A stretch of DNA of 43,752 bases, from positions 1 to 43,752 of the forward strand of contig NZ_JOCF01000064.1 of assembly GCF_000720635.1 (NCBI RefSeq), in the 5' to 3' direction. The notes below the pieces were generated by a model. It was given only the letters and a program-made list of their open reading frames with translations, made no database searches and was not told the DNA's origin. This stretch comes from Streptomyces sp. NRRL WC-3742 (lineage in GTDB: Bacteria > Actinomycetota > Actinomycetes > Streptomycetales > Streptomycetaceae). Positions 1 to 7,341 of the stretch are shown piece by piece. Position numbers and translations under genes: made by a program. Position 1 is the first letter of the stretch, and each line of letters starts with the position of its first letter.

Positions 1-81
1 CCCCCGCGAGGCGTAACCCCCACCTCCGCCCGAGCCCGCCCGCCCGGCAACCGGCCGGGCCCACCCGGCCCGGACAACACA

Positions 82-112
82 GAAGCCGCAGGTCAGATGA
101 CCTGCGGCTTTC
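82..112 (-). terminator. Displaced chromosomal terminator of the tRNA-Gly gene
   Basis: A perfect 12-bp stem (83-94 with 99-110, loop AGAT) ends in a short T run. It lies just outside the left copy of the element's direct repeat, where transcription of an uninterrupted tRNA-Gly gene (minus strand) would stop. I infer that it is the original tRNA terminator, now about 12.4 kb away from the tRNA because of the inserted element. Confidence 0.7.
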
Positions 113-116
113 GGTA

Positions 117-160
117 TGGAGCGGGCGACGAGAATCGAACTCGCGCTCTAAGCTTGGGAA
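117..160 (-). repeat. Left attachment repeat, 3' fragment of tRNA-Gly
   Basis: These 44 bases are identical to 12526-12569. They cover the 3' part of tRNA-Gly(CCC) from the anticodon loop to the CCA end, read on the minus strand. Sequence identity stops at 161 (t versus g), although the next three bases agree again. This is the left junction of the integrated element. Confidence 0.92.
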
Positions 161-333
161 TCTCGCCAACCGATCGGACTCCAAGAGGCTCTGACCAGGC
201 ACTTTGGCAAACTCGGGCGCTCCCAAGTCTCGTTCGGGCCGGCTCGCTTTGACCGCGACTTACCGTCAGTTCCCGCCCCTAGGGGCACGGCTGGGGCACG
301 GCGCAACATGCCTTGCAGGGGACGCAGCCATGA

Positions 334-963
334 CTACGTGCCGATGGTGTAGTCGGTGGTGTCCTTCAGCCCCTTGTAAACGTCTTCCCCAACCCAGTGG
401 CAGTACAGAGGCGGCCTTCCTGTGATCGCCAGGCGACGGGAGTACTGCCCTTCTGCCGACCAGGCCGCCACCTCGGCGCGAGGTTTTCCCTCTGTGCGGG
501 TCAGGTCCGCGACGAACTCCAGGGCCGGCTTCAGATCCGTGTCAGTCGACACCATGATCCCGATGTCGTACTGTCCCCTGGATGCCATGACCGCAAAGTC
601 GAGCGTGAGCTGAACGTCGATGCCCTTCTCCTGCGGACGCTCGCCGGTCTGGTGGTTCGGGTAGTTTTGCGGGTACTTGAGCGGGCGCGTCACCAGGTGC
701 ACCAGGGGATCACGCTGCCATGATGCATGCTGACGACGGGCGGCAGCATACGGTCCCGGCTGCTTCGTCGCATCTGGCAGGCCCCGGTAGATGCGGACCT
801 GGGTCAGCACACGCGGATACTTGCTGTCCTGGGCAACATGCTGCGCAAATGCCACAGGGTCGAACTGGCCACATGACCACGGGTCCCACCGCTGGTGGAA
901 CGTGCGGCGCGCCCCCATGTACGTGTTCTGGTAGTCGAAGAAGACAACCACCCGATCTGCCAT
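334..963 (-). CDS. NYN domain (PIN-like) protein, putative ribonuclease
   Basis: The 209-aa product resembles NYN/LabA-type proteins, a PIN-like metal-dependent RNase fold. The opening VVVFFDYQNTY carries the first acidic residue (Asp10) of the fold. A central EKGIDVQLTLDF (about residues 113-124) and a later DIGIMVSTDTDLKPAL (about 133-148) supply the other conserved Asp residues. The ATG is preceded by GGGAGGGG at good spacing. It is the leftmost gene of the element, transcribed toward attL and away from the transfer operon. A CRP-type palindrome lies about 130 bp upstream. Its role on the element (RNA decay, exclusion or defence) is unknown; the domain call is firm, the substrate is not. 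Confidence 0.82.
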   Translation of the reverse strand: MADRVVVFFDYQNTYMGARRTFHQRWDPWSCGQFDPVAFAQHVAQDSKYPRVLTQVRIYRGLPDATKQPGPYAAARRQHASWQRDPLVHLVTRPLKYPQNYPNHQTGERPQEKGIDVQLTLDFAVMASRGQYDIGIMVSTDTDLKPALEFVADLTRTEGKPRAEVAAWSAEGQYSRRLAITGRPPLYCHWVGEDVYKGLKDTTDYTIGT

Positions 964-1092
964 GCACCCCTCCCGAGCGGGGCGACTTTGCCCCGGAAAA
1001 AGATAATCCCCGCCAGTGCGGGACGAACCCGGACGGCGGGGAGGAGTGGTTTCACTGTAGCGCCGACAGCAAGGCGACGCACAGCAAGCGAG

Positions 1093-1108
1093 TGTGACCT
1101 ACATCACA
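1093..1108. promoter_or_regulatory. CRP/FNR-type palindrome upstream of the NYN gene
   Basis: TGTGACCTACATCACA has the form TGTGA-N6-TCACA, a perfect match to the classical CRP consensus. Streptomyces Crp is known to bind a GTG-N6-CAC motif. The site is about 130 bp upstream of the NYN start codon (963, minus strand). No clear -10/-35 could be fixed, so activation versus repression cannot be told. Confidence 0.55.
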
Positions 1109-1315
1109 TTCACTTGATCGAACGGCTCGGCCCCCATCGCCAGCCCCGCCAACTATGGCCATCTTGCTGCCATCAGGCTAGGCGCCCTGACCTGCAGATT
1201 CGAGAACAGTAGCCTCGCGCTGCCGACCGCGATAGCCGCCGCCAGTGACGTACGCGCGGTCTGCATCGCACACCCTCTCCGGCAAGGTCCGCCAATCGGG
1301 ACGGCAACCGGTGGT

Positions 1316-1478
1316 CCCGGGTTGCGGAGCGGTCTTGGCCGCCGGCCATGGCTCGGGCTGAGCGGGTGGTCCCCTCCTCGATCGGGCAGCTTCGCCGCTC
1401 CCGGGTTCTCCAGGGGCCGCCAAGGCTCACCCGGTGACGCTTGCGCTTGGCCTTGGCGGCCCCTGGGGGTTCCGGGTA
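1316..1478. other. Candidate cis-acting transfer locus (clt-like repeats)
   Basis: Four octamers with an ACCCGG core lie within 163 bp around the large hairpin: CCCGGGTT at 1316-1323 and 1400-1407, CACCCGGT at 1428-1435, and TCCGGGTA at 1471-1478, which on the minus strand reads TACCCGGA. The last differs by one base from GACCCGGA, the TraB recognition octamer known from Streptomyces plasmid pSVH1. In a GC-rich genome such words also occur by chance, so this is tentative. Confidence 0.3.
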
Positions 1479-1875
1479 CGCCCTTGGGTGTCCGGTCGAG
1501 GTGGGGGCCTCCCGCGACCCCCACGATCACCCCGTCGAAGCCGCACCCGTGCGCCTGCCCCAGGTCCCCTCCGAGGAGGGCCCGGCGGAGCCTCACGCCT
1601 TGACCCGCGCTGTCCGCCCGGCGGGCTCCCTCACCATCGGCATCCCCGGCCGCACGCTCGACGTGCGCGGCCGGCCGCCGCCGAAGCGGGGCGCAGACAG
1701 GAGCGACGGCGAGCGGCAGGGCCGCGCGCTGGCGCGCTGTGCGCGCCCTTGAACCAGTAGCGAAACTTGTAACAGTCACCCCTCTACCTCACCCCAACTA
1801 CCCTGCTACCTAACCTCATCCCACACCCGCCCGCCTGGGCCTGCGCGGCGTTGGCGCCCACGTCCTGGAGATAGC

Positions 1876-2709
1876 TCACCGCCTGCCAATTGGGCCTTCC
1901 AGCTCCCGCTGCATGAGCACCGCCGTGGCGTCGTCGTGGCACTTCGTGCGGGGCCAGCATCGCCTCTGCGGGTCTGATCGTTCGAGCTCTCGTGTGTGGT
2001 CGATGACGTTGTACGGGCCGTCCGCTTCCAGTCGGCTCATGAACTCGGGCCAACCCATCACCGCGAAGTCGTCGACGGCTCGGGCCGCACCGTCTGACAG
2101 AACCGCTGCAGCTCGCACGGTTGGTAGCGGAGTCTCGCCGGTCAGGCTCCACACGGCCGCGCTCGGATCGGTAGCGGCAACCCAGTAGCCGCCGTCGGTG
2201 TTCATGAGCTGGCGCTGTGCGAAGGCCAGGGCGATCCGCCGCTTGCGCTCTTCCAGGTGCTCCAAGTCGGTTGCCATCTCCGCTCGTTGCCGGCTAGTGA
2301 CCTCCGACACCCGGTGATCCGAGATTGCGTCGAGCCCATCAGACCGGATCACGATGGTCGAGTCCGCGAGCACCAACCACTCGAAGGTGCCCCCTCGGGC
2401 CCTCGCGATGGCCACCGTGGACGTCGGCGTCATGGGGTTGCCCAAGTCGCACGTGCCAGCGTGAAGTTGAGCCGTCGATTCGATCGCGTCCGCCAGGCAC
2501 TCGGTCAGCGCCGCCGGCCGCTCGATGGCGTGCTTAGAGATGTTCGTGCCAAGGGTCCGGACGAACCACGGCACACCGTGTATGCAGCCGGTGTCCATAC
2601 CGCTGGGCAGTCCGGCCCCGTCGAGGAGGACGACAGTCTCCGGGCTGACTACGGCGAAGTCCTCGTTGATCCGACCCGGGTTCGGGGCCGACGCGACCGA
2701 CACCAGCAC
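1876..2709 (-). CDS. PP2C-family serine/threonine phosphatase
   Basis: The product is about 277 aa. Metal-binding acidic residues of the PP2C fold are visible: NEDFAVV and LLDGAG near the N-terminus, LSDGAARAVDDF in the second half, and a C-terminal CHDDATAVL. I place the start at GTG 2709, one base after the stop of the upstream HTH gene and directly behind GAGGGAG; an in-frame GTG at 2736 would overlap that gene. This tight arrangement implies translational coupling with the HTH protein. It is a soluble protein without a signal peptide. PP2C enzymes reverse Ser/Thr kinase signalling, but no kinase is encoded on the element, so its target would be a host phosphoprotein or its HTH partner. 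Confidence 0.82.
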   Translation of the reverse strand: MLVSVASAPNPGRINEDFAVVSPETVVLLDGAGLPSGMDTGCIHGVPWFVRTLGTNISKHAIERPAALTECLADAIESTAQLHAGTCDLGNPMTPTSTVAIARARGGTFEWLVLADSTIVIRSDGLDAISDHRVSEVTSRQRAEMATDLEHLEERKRRIALAFAQRQLMNTDGGYWVAATDPSAAVWSLTGETPLPTVRAAAVLSDGAARAVDDFAVMGWPEFMSRLEADGPYNVIDHTRELERSDPQRRCWPRTKCHDDATAVLMQRELEGPIGRR

Positions 2710-2710
2710 G

Positions 2711-3547
2711 TCAGGCTCCCTCGTGTCGGAGCGCACCGGTTAGGGCCTGGCTGGTGAGTACGCGCTTGGTGCCGGCCTCGTAGTCGCAGCCGATGACCAT
2801 GGAGAACGGCTGGTCCCCGACCTCTTCGTACAGCTCGGCGATGTGGCCCGATAGGTAGTGCGCGACCCCAAGTGATCCGACTGCGTGTACGCCGGCGACC
2901 AGCAGGAAGAATCCAGCGCCGTCCGGCCGGGGCAGGCGCCCGAGGTAGGCCACGTCCGCAAGCCGAGGTTCGTCAGGGTCATCGGTGGGCGACGTGATCG
3001 TCCTGCCGCTCTCGCGGTCGATCAGGGCCCATCGGCCGTCCGCGAGCGTCTCGAACGACAGTCGTGGATCAGCCGCCAGAGCAGCGGCGGTGACGGGCGA
3101 CGTCTTCGGCCCGCACACGACGACCAACCCGTCTCGGTCCAGGTCGATCGCCCCGGTGGTGGGGATGTACTCAAGCTCGCCGTCGAGCTGGAGCCGGTGT
3201 GCAAGGTTGATCAGCTGCTGCCCGGTCGCGCTGTCCTCGACTGCGACGTACTCTCGCTCTCCGGGCCGCTGCGGCACGGCCACGCTCACCCGGTCCACGC
3301 CGAGGAACGCGCGCTCCGCCGGCGGGCCCGCATCCTTCAACTGGGCGACGCGTGCGCGGCTGACTCCCATGAGCTTCGCGACCTCAGCCATGGAGAGGCC
3401 GTTCTGTCGAAGCCAGGCGATGCTTTCCTTTCGCATCCGGGAGGTCTCGACTACCGCCGCTTGCAGCTCTTCCATCAACTCCACAGACGCCTTGACCCGG
3501 ACGCGGTGGTCCTTGATGGCTGCAACGCGACGGACCTCATCGATCAT
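2711..3547 (-). CDS. HTH regulator with C-terminal sensor-like domain
   Basis: The product is about 278 aa from ATG 3547, which follows GGGAGAGG; a TTG at 3580 is the less likely alternative. The N-terminal segment LSMAEVAKLMGVSRARVAQL (about residues 51-70) is a helix-turn-helix. The remaining about 200 residues form a globular domain with GLVVVCGPKTSP, a YLGRLPRPDG stretch and GVHAVGSLGVAHYL. I recall similar proteins beside PP2C genes in other actinobacteria but know of no assigned function. It diverges from the transfer operon across three copies of an operator-like 16-mer, so it is the best candidate for the element's master repressor. It is translationally coupled to the PP2C phosphatase. 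Confidence 0.72.
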   Translation of the reverse strand: MIDEVRRVAAIKDHRVRVKASVELMEELQAAVVETSRMRKESIAWLRQNGLSMAEVAKLMGVSRARVAQLKDAGPPAERAFLGVDRVSVAVPQRPGEREYVAVEDSATGQQLINLAHRLQLDGELEYIPTTGAIDLDRDGLVVVCGPKTSPVTAAALAADPRLSFETLADGRWALIDRESGRTITSPTDDPDEPRLADVAYLGRLPRPDGAGFFLLVAGVHAVGSLGVAHYLSGHIAELYEEVGDQPFSMVIGCDYEAGTKRVLTSQALTGALRHEGA

Positions 3548-3595
3548 GGCCCGGCCTCTCCCATCCGACATGCGGAGCAACTCTCATGCGGCCAA

Positions 3596-3699
3596 TGGTA
3601 AGGGGGGCTTGACACTCTGGCCAGGCGGGTCCAGTCTAGTGGTAAGCCCCCCTTAGCACTCGGAGGGGCTCGACCCCAGGTGGTAACCCTCCCTTAGCA
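3596..3699. promoter_or_regulatory. Divergent promoter with three 16-bp operator-like repeats
   Basis: Three related words occur: CAAGCCCCCCTTACCA (minus strand, 3596-3611), TAAGCCCCCCTTAGCA (plus, 3643-3658) and TAACCCTCCCTTAGCA (plus, 3684-3699). The first overlaps a good rightward -35 (TTGACA, 3609-3614; possible -10 CAGTCT at 3632-3637) and a leftward -10 (TACCAT, 3600-3595 on the minus strand). Copies two and three start 41 bp apart, close to four helical turns. The layout suggests one regulator controlling both the HTH-PP2C pair and the transfer operon. Confidence 0.65.
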
Positions 3700-3775
3700 G
3701 GGTGCCGCTGAACACGCCGCCACCTTTCCCCGGCTGCCCCTCTCTGGGGCCGCCGAAGATGAAGGAGCCCAGCTC

Positions 3776-4129
3776 ATGCGCTTCATCCCCGTCGACACGA
3801 CCGGCGCCCTGGTGATGGTCGCCCAGGCGCCCCGCCCGAAGCTCAAGAACCGTCAGACCGGCGAGATGGCCATGGACGCCGAGACCGGCGTGCCGCTGGT
3901 CACCCTGGACGTCACGTTCGTGGCCAACGGCGAGGCCGACATCCTGTCCCTGACCGTGCCGCAGCCGGGCATCCCCGAGGGCCTGGCGCCCGGCGTGCTG
4001 GTCAGCCTCACCCGGCTCATCGCCCGGCCGTGGGAGAGCGAGTTCAACGGCCAGAAGCGCTCCGGGATCGCGTTCCGGGCCGACGCCGTGACGGTCTCCG
4101 CCCCGGTCCTCGCCGGCGCGAACGGCTGA
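3776..4129 (+). CDS. Conserved AICE protein, first gene of the transfer operon
   Basis: The 117-aa protein has ATG behind AAGGAG. It has no signal peptide or membrane segment and looks like a compact beta-rich soluble domain (VPLVTLDVTFVANGEADILSLTVPQPG in the middle). In AICEs a small protein of this sort commonly sits immediately before the FtsK-like translocase gene, and here the two are 5 bp apart. A role in transfer or its control is inferred from position only; I do not recognise a characterised family. Confidence 0.75.
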   Translation: MRFIPVDTTGALVMVAQAPRPKLKNRQTGEMAMDAETGVPLVTLDVTFVANGEADILSLTVPQPGIPEGLAPGVLVSLTRLIARPWESEFNGQKRSGIAFRADAVTVSAPVLAGANG

Positions 4130-4134
4130 TCGTC

Positions 4135-5532
4135 GTGGACGCCCTCACGACCGCGCTCCTGGAGCTGAGCGTCCCCGCCGCCGCTGTCGGCTCGGGCACG
4201 CTCTACGCGAAGGCCAAGATGCCCCGGGCCTACTGGGCGACGGTCGGCATCCCGAGGACCGTCTACCGCGTCCGGCACGACTACGAGAACGTCATGGAAG
4301 CCTGCGGGCTGACCGTGGAACCCTCGTTCTGGCGCGCCATGGCCTCGTCCGCCACCAACCGGCCGGCCGGGCCCGCAATGCCCAAGATCCGTGGCATGAA
4401 GGCGAGTTCGACCGGCCTCCGGCTCCGGCTGCGGCTCGCCCGTGGCCAGCAGACGACGGACCTGGTCGACGCCGCCGAGCGCCTGCGGCACGCCTGGGAG
4501 GTCCACGCGGTCCACGTCTCGGAGGTCAAGCCCGGCATCGTGGACCTGCGGATCGTCGGCTTCGACGTGCTGCGCAACGTGCGCATGCCCCGCCGGGCCA
4601 TGGCCAAGTCCCGTGCTCTGCTGCGGGTTCCGGTCGCGCTGCGGGCCGATGGCACCGTGCACTACCGGGACTACCGGCAGGCTCCGAACGAGCTGAACCT
4701 CGGCGCCAACCAGTCCGGCAAGTCGATGCACACCCGCAACCTGATCCACGGCCTCGCCCCGCAGCCCGTCGCCCTGGTCGGCATCGACTGCAAGCGCGGC
4801 GTCGAACAGCGCCCCTTCGCGCCGCGCCTGTCCGCTCTGGCCACCGACCAGGGTGAGGCGCTCGGACTGCTGCTCGCGCTGCTGGTCGAGATGGACGACC
4901 GGTACAACCTCATCCGCGACCACCAGGGCGTTCCCGGCTCGGTCGCGGCCGAGGACCTGACCGCCGACATCTGGGGCCTGCCCGAGAAGATCCGGCCCGT
5001 GCCGATCGTCGTCCTGGTGGACGAGATCGCCGAACTGTTCCTCGTGGCCAGCAGGGCCGATGAGGAGCGCCGCAACCAGATCGTCACGGCGCTCATCCGG
5101 CTCGCCCAACTCGCCCGCGCCGCCGCCATCTTCCTGGAGATCTCCGGTCAGCGCTTCGGCTCGGAACTGGGCAAGGGCGCGACCCTGCTCCGCTCCCAGC
5201 TCACCGGCCGCACCGTCCACCGGGTCAACGACCTGGAGACGGCGAAGATGGGGCTCGGCGACATCTCCGACGCCGCCGTCCTCGCCGCCACGAAGATCAG
5301 CCCGGACATGCCCGGCACGGCCGTCGCCGGCGACACCTCCGGCGCGTGGTCCGAGATCCGCACGCCGTACCGCTCGCTCACCGAAGTCGCCCAGCGCTGC
5401 GCCGAGTTCGCGCACCTGACGCCCCACCTGGACCGCTTGGCGGCCTTCCGTCCGCAGGTCGCCAGCCCGGTCGTCATCCCGCCGATGCCCTCGACGCCGC
5501 CCGCCCTGGTACCCGTCTCGCTCGGCAAGTAG
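4135..5532 (+). CDS. tra: FtsK/SpoIIIE-like conjugative DNA translocase (Tra)
   Basis: The 465-aa protein starts at GTG 4135, just after the previous stop; a longer reading into the preceding gene is a frame shadow. Walker A is GANQSGKS (about residues 190-197) and Walker B is PIVVLVDEIAELF (about 290-302), followed by the ISGQRFGSE sensor region. This is the AICE Tra protein, a hexameric ATPase that moves double-stranded DNA between mycelial cells, unlike relaxase-based systems. The N-terminal 180 residues show only weak hydrophobicity, so membrane attachment may need the DUF2637 or small membrane proteins encoded downstream. It would recognise a clt-type repeat on the element. Confidence 0.92.
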   Translation: MDALTTALLELSVPAAAVGSGTLYAKAKMPRAYWATVGIPRTVYRVRHDYENVMEACGLTVEPSFWRAMASSATNRPAGPAMPKIRGMKASSTGLRLRLRLARGQQTTDLVDAAERLRHAWEVHAVHVSEVKPGIVDLRIVGFDVLRNVRMPRRAMAKSRALLRVPVALRADGTVHYRDYRQAPNELNLGANQSGKSMHTRNLIHGLAPQPVALVGIDCKRGVEQRPFAPRLSALATDQGEALGLLLALLVEMDDRYNLIRDHQGVPGSVAAEDLTADIWGLPEKIRPVPIVVLVDEIAELFLVASRADEERRNQIVTALIRLAQLARAAAIFLEISGQRFGSELGKGATLLRSQLTGRTVHRVNDLETAKMGLGDISDAAVLAATKISPDMPGTAVAGDTSGAWSEIRTPYRSLTEVAQRCAEFAHLTPHLDRLAAFRPQVASPVVIPPMPSTPPALVPVSLGK

Positions 5533-5609
5533 CAGCACCTCACACCAACGGCCCGCGCGACCGCTTCGCGCCAAGTCCCTACCCCACCACGCCCTGACAC
5601 AGGAGATCC

Positions 5610-5714
5610 ATGTTCTGCGAACACTGCGGCGACGAGAACGGCGCCGAGACCGGCATCGACCACGACGAACGCGACTGCCCCTGGTACGGCTCCGCCGACT
5701 CGGACGAGGAGTAA
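5610..5714 (+). CDS. 34-aa Cys-rich micro-protein
   Basis: A very short frame begins MFCEHCGDENG and ends SADSDEE. Cys3 and Cys6 form a CxxC knuckle; His5, His18 and Cys23 could complete a zinc site. The ATG is preceded by AGGAG at 4-nt spacing and the stop is 5 bp before the next start, so it sits cleanly inside the operon. The tail is strongly acidic (four of the last five residues). Function is unknown. The good ribosome site and operon position support translation. Confidence 0.6.
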   Translation: MFCEHCGDENGAETGIDHDERDCPWYGSADSDEE

Positions 5715-5719
5715 CCGCC

Positions 5720-5932
5720 ATGTCCCGCAAGCCGTCCATCGCCGAGATCGGCGCCTTCCTCGGCCACCTCAAGGCCACCCGCGAGAACAGGGCCGACACC
5801 GGCCCGCTGCTCGCCGAGAAGGCCGACCTCCTGGCGCGCATCGCCAACGCCAACCCGGACGACCGCGACGCCGCCCAGATCGCCCGCGAGGCCCGCGCCG
5901 CCGCTGACCGCGCCCAGCGCAACAGCGGGTGA
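5720..5932 (+). CDS. Small helical AICE protein
   Basis: The 70-aa protein is rich in Ala, Arg and Glu and probably forms two or three helices (SIAEIGAFLGHLKATREN, then AEKADLLARIAN and AQIAREARAAADRAQ). No Cys residues, membrane segment or signal is present. Its stop overlaps the GTG start of the next gene (GTGA), showing translational coupling. I do not recognise a family; such small proteins are common in AICE transfer operons. Confidence 0.65.
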   Translation: MSRKPSIAEIGAFLGHLKATRENRADTGPLLAEKADLLARIANANPDDRDAAQIAREARAAADRAQRNSG

Positions 5933-6111
5933 CCCCGGTGGCCGCCCGCAAGCGCACCGCGAAGCCGAAGCCCGTGCCCTGCGGCCCCTGCAACGGCACC
6001 GGCCAGACCACCGAGACCGTCTACGCCGGCCGGGGCGCCCGCCGCCGCCCGGTCGCCGAGCAGGAGGCCACCTGCCTCGACTGCCTCGGCACCGGTGCCA
6101 CCCCCGCTTAA
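5929..6111 (+). CDS. 60-aa protein with two DnaJ-like CxxCxGxG motifs
   Basis: The protein starts with GTG overlapping the preceding stop. Its basic N-terminus (about residues 3-15) leads to CGPCNGTG, a 24-residue basic linker, and CLDCLGTG. Paired CxxCxGxG motifs are the zinc-binding repeats of the DnaJ cysteine-rich domain, here without a J-domain. It may bind zinc and act as a small chaperone-like or nucleic-acid-binding adaptor; that is inference. A second protein of similar design is encoded at 8617-8799. Confidence 0.68.
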   Translation: MTPVAARKRTAKPKPVPCGPCNGTGQTTETVYAGRGARRRPVAEQEATCLDCLGTGATPA

Positions 6112-6179
6112 CGCCAACCGCTGGCCTGGGCGGCAAGCCATCAGGGCCCCGCCCGGCCGCACTCTCTCAGGAGACAGCA

Positions 6180-6392
6180 ATGCAGCAGGACACCTTCCTC
6201 TGCGTCCTCACGATGCAGCGGACCACGCCCGCAGCGACCGCCCTCGGCACCTTCGCAGACACCATCACGCCTGAGCCCGGTATGAGCCGCGCCGACATCT
6301 TCAGCTTGGCCATCGCCCGGCTGACCAGGTTGCGGCCGGAGCTGACCGAGGGCGCGGTCCTGTTCTTCTCCCTCGACAAGAACCAGTTCTGA
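6180..6392 (+). CDS. Hypothetical 70-aa protein
   Basis: ATG follows CAGGAG. The sequence begins MQQDTFLCVLTMQ and ends AVLFFSLDKNQF, with a predicted helix in the middle (MSRADIFSLAIARLTRL). It is uncharged at the N-terminus and has no zinc motif or clear membrane segment. It lies 11 bp before the DUF2637 gene in the same operon. I do not recognise it, although small proteins of this look are found in Streptomyces integrative elements. Confidence 0.65.
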   Translation: MQQDTFLCVLTMQRTTPAATALGTFADTITPEPGMSRADIFSLAIARLTRLRPELTEGAVLFFSLDKNQF

Positions 6393-6403
6393 CGGGGCCC
6401 GCC

Positions 6404-7108
6404 ATGCGCCGACTCCCCAAGCTGGACGCCGTACTCGCACAGGCAGTGATCGCCGCCGCACTCTCCTTCGCCCACCTGCACGACCTCGCCGAAGCCGCCG
6501 GACAGGCCGGATGGAAGTCCTGGGCCTACCCGGTCTCCGTCGACCTGCTGCTCGTCGCCGCCTGGCGCCGGATGCGCTCCGGGACCGCCCGCCGGCTCGC
6601 CTGGTGCTGGTTCATCGTCGCGCTGGTCGCCTCGCTCGGCGCCAACGTCGGCACCGCCGGACTGCTCGACCTCGGCAACGCTCCGTCCTGGCTCCGTGTC
6701 CTGGTCGCCGGCTGGCCCGCCGCCGCGTTCCTCGGCGGCATGCTGCTCGCCCACTCGGCCCCCGCTCCCGCTGAGGAGCCCCTGGTGGTCGAGCCGGAAC
6801 CGGACGGCACCGAGACCGACGACGCCCAGCCGCTCTACGTCCCGGCCGTCGAGTCGGTCACCGAACCGCCCGTCGAGGCGATCCCCGTCCTGGCCCCCGC
6901 GCCCGTTCCGGCGATCGAACCGGCTCCCGCGCCGGTCCCGACGCCGACCACCGCGCCCACGGTCCCGGCCTTCCTCCTCGATCACGCCCGCAAGGTCGCC
7001 GCCGACCACCGGGCCCGCACCGGCGCGCCGATCGACGCCGCCGCACTCCGCACCCTCCTTGGCGTCCAAGACCCGCTCGCCTCGGCGCTCGCCGCCGAAC
7101 TCGCCTGA
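6404..7108 (+). CDS. DUF2637 membrane protein (spread-type)
   Basis: The 234-aa protein has four predicted membrane helices in the first 120 residues (AQAVIAAALSFAHLH, SVDLLLVAAW, WFIVALVASLGANV, LVAGWPAAAFLGGMLLA). A long Pro/Ala/Glu linker (about 121-190) and a C-terminal helical segment (DHARKVAADHRARTG...) follow. The N-terminal layout is that of DUF2637 proteins, which recur in actinomycete plasmids and AICEs. The C-terminus may be a small DNA- or protein-binding module. It probably sits in the mycelial membrane and helps transfer or intramycelial spread next to the Tra ATPase; this role is inferred from its neighbours. Confidence 0.78.
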   Translation: MRRLPKLDAVLAQAVIAAALSFAHLHDLAEAAGQAGWKSWAYPVSVDLLLVAAWRRMRSGTARRLAWCWFIVALVASLGANVGTAGLLDLGNAPSWLRVLVAGWPAAAFLGGMLLAHSAPAPAEEPLVVEPEPDGTETDDAQPLYVPAVESVTEPPVEAIPVLAPAPVPAIEPAPAPVPTPTTAPTVPAFLLDHARKVAADHRARTGAPIDAAALRTLLGVQDPLASALAAELA

Positions 7109-7120
7109 AGGGCACACCAG

Positions 7121-7318
7121 GTGAACATCCACCTCCCGCTCCTGCTCGTCCTCGCGATCGTCGCCTGGCTCATCGTCCGGCACCTCCGGCTGCGCTGGTG
7201 GGCCGTCGCCGTGCTCGTCCTCCTCGGCTTCTACCTCGCCGACACCTCCGCCGCCCCGCTGATCGACAACACCACCCACGACGGCGTTTCCGTCATCAAC
7301 AAGACCACCACCAAGTAG
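7121..7318 (+). CDS. Small membrane protein (Spd-like)
   Basis: The 65-aa protein starts with GTG, 12 bp after the DUF2637 gene. It has two adjacent hydrophobic segments (LPLLLVLAIVAWLIV and WWAVAVLVLLGFYLA) separated by a basic turn (RHLRLR), then a polar tail ending VINKTTTK. The hairpin topology and the place in the operon match small spread (Spd) proteins of Streptomyces plasmids, which are poorly conserved in sequence. The assignment rests on topology and context. Confidence 0.7.
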   Translation: MNIHLPLLLVLAIVAWLIVRHLRLRWWAVAVLVLLGFYLADTSAAPLIDNTTHDGVSVINKTTTK

Positions 7319-7341
7319 TAAGAGAGACAGGAGAGTTGACA

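Larger units (their letters stand above)
964..1875. other. Non-coding region of the AICE with a large hairpin
   Basis: About 0.9 kb lies between the NYN and PP2C genes. Open frames here are low-complexity Arg/Pro/Gly translations without a ribosome site or family resemblance, so I call none. Contents: the CRP-type site at 1093-1108, a perfect inverted repeat with 16-bp arms (1410-1425 and 1451-1466, 25-nt spacer), and four ACCCGG-containing octamers between 1316 and 1478. This is the most plausible place on the element for a cis-acting transfer locus or a single-strand origin. Confidence 0.55.

Noticed and set aside
1153..1779. Long minus-strand frame and several overlapping plus frames in the AICE left region
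   Set aside because: Low-complexity Arg/Pro/Gly translations on both strands, no ribosome site, and a large inverted repeat inside. Better read as non-coding.
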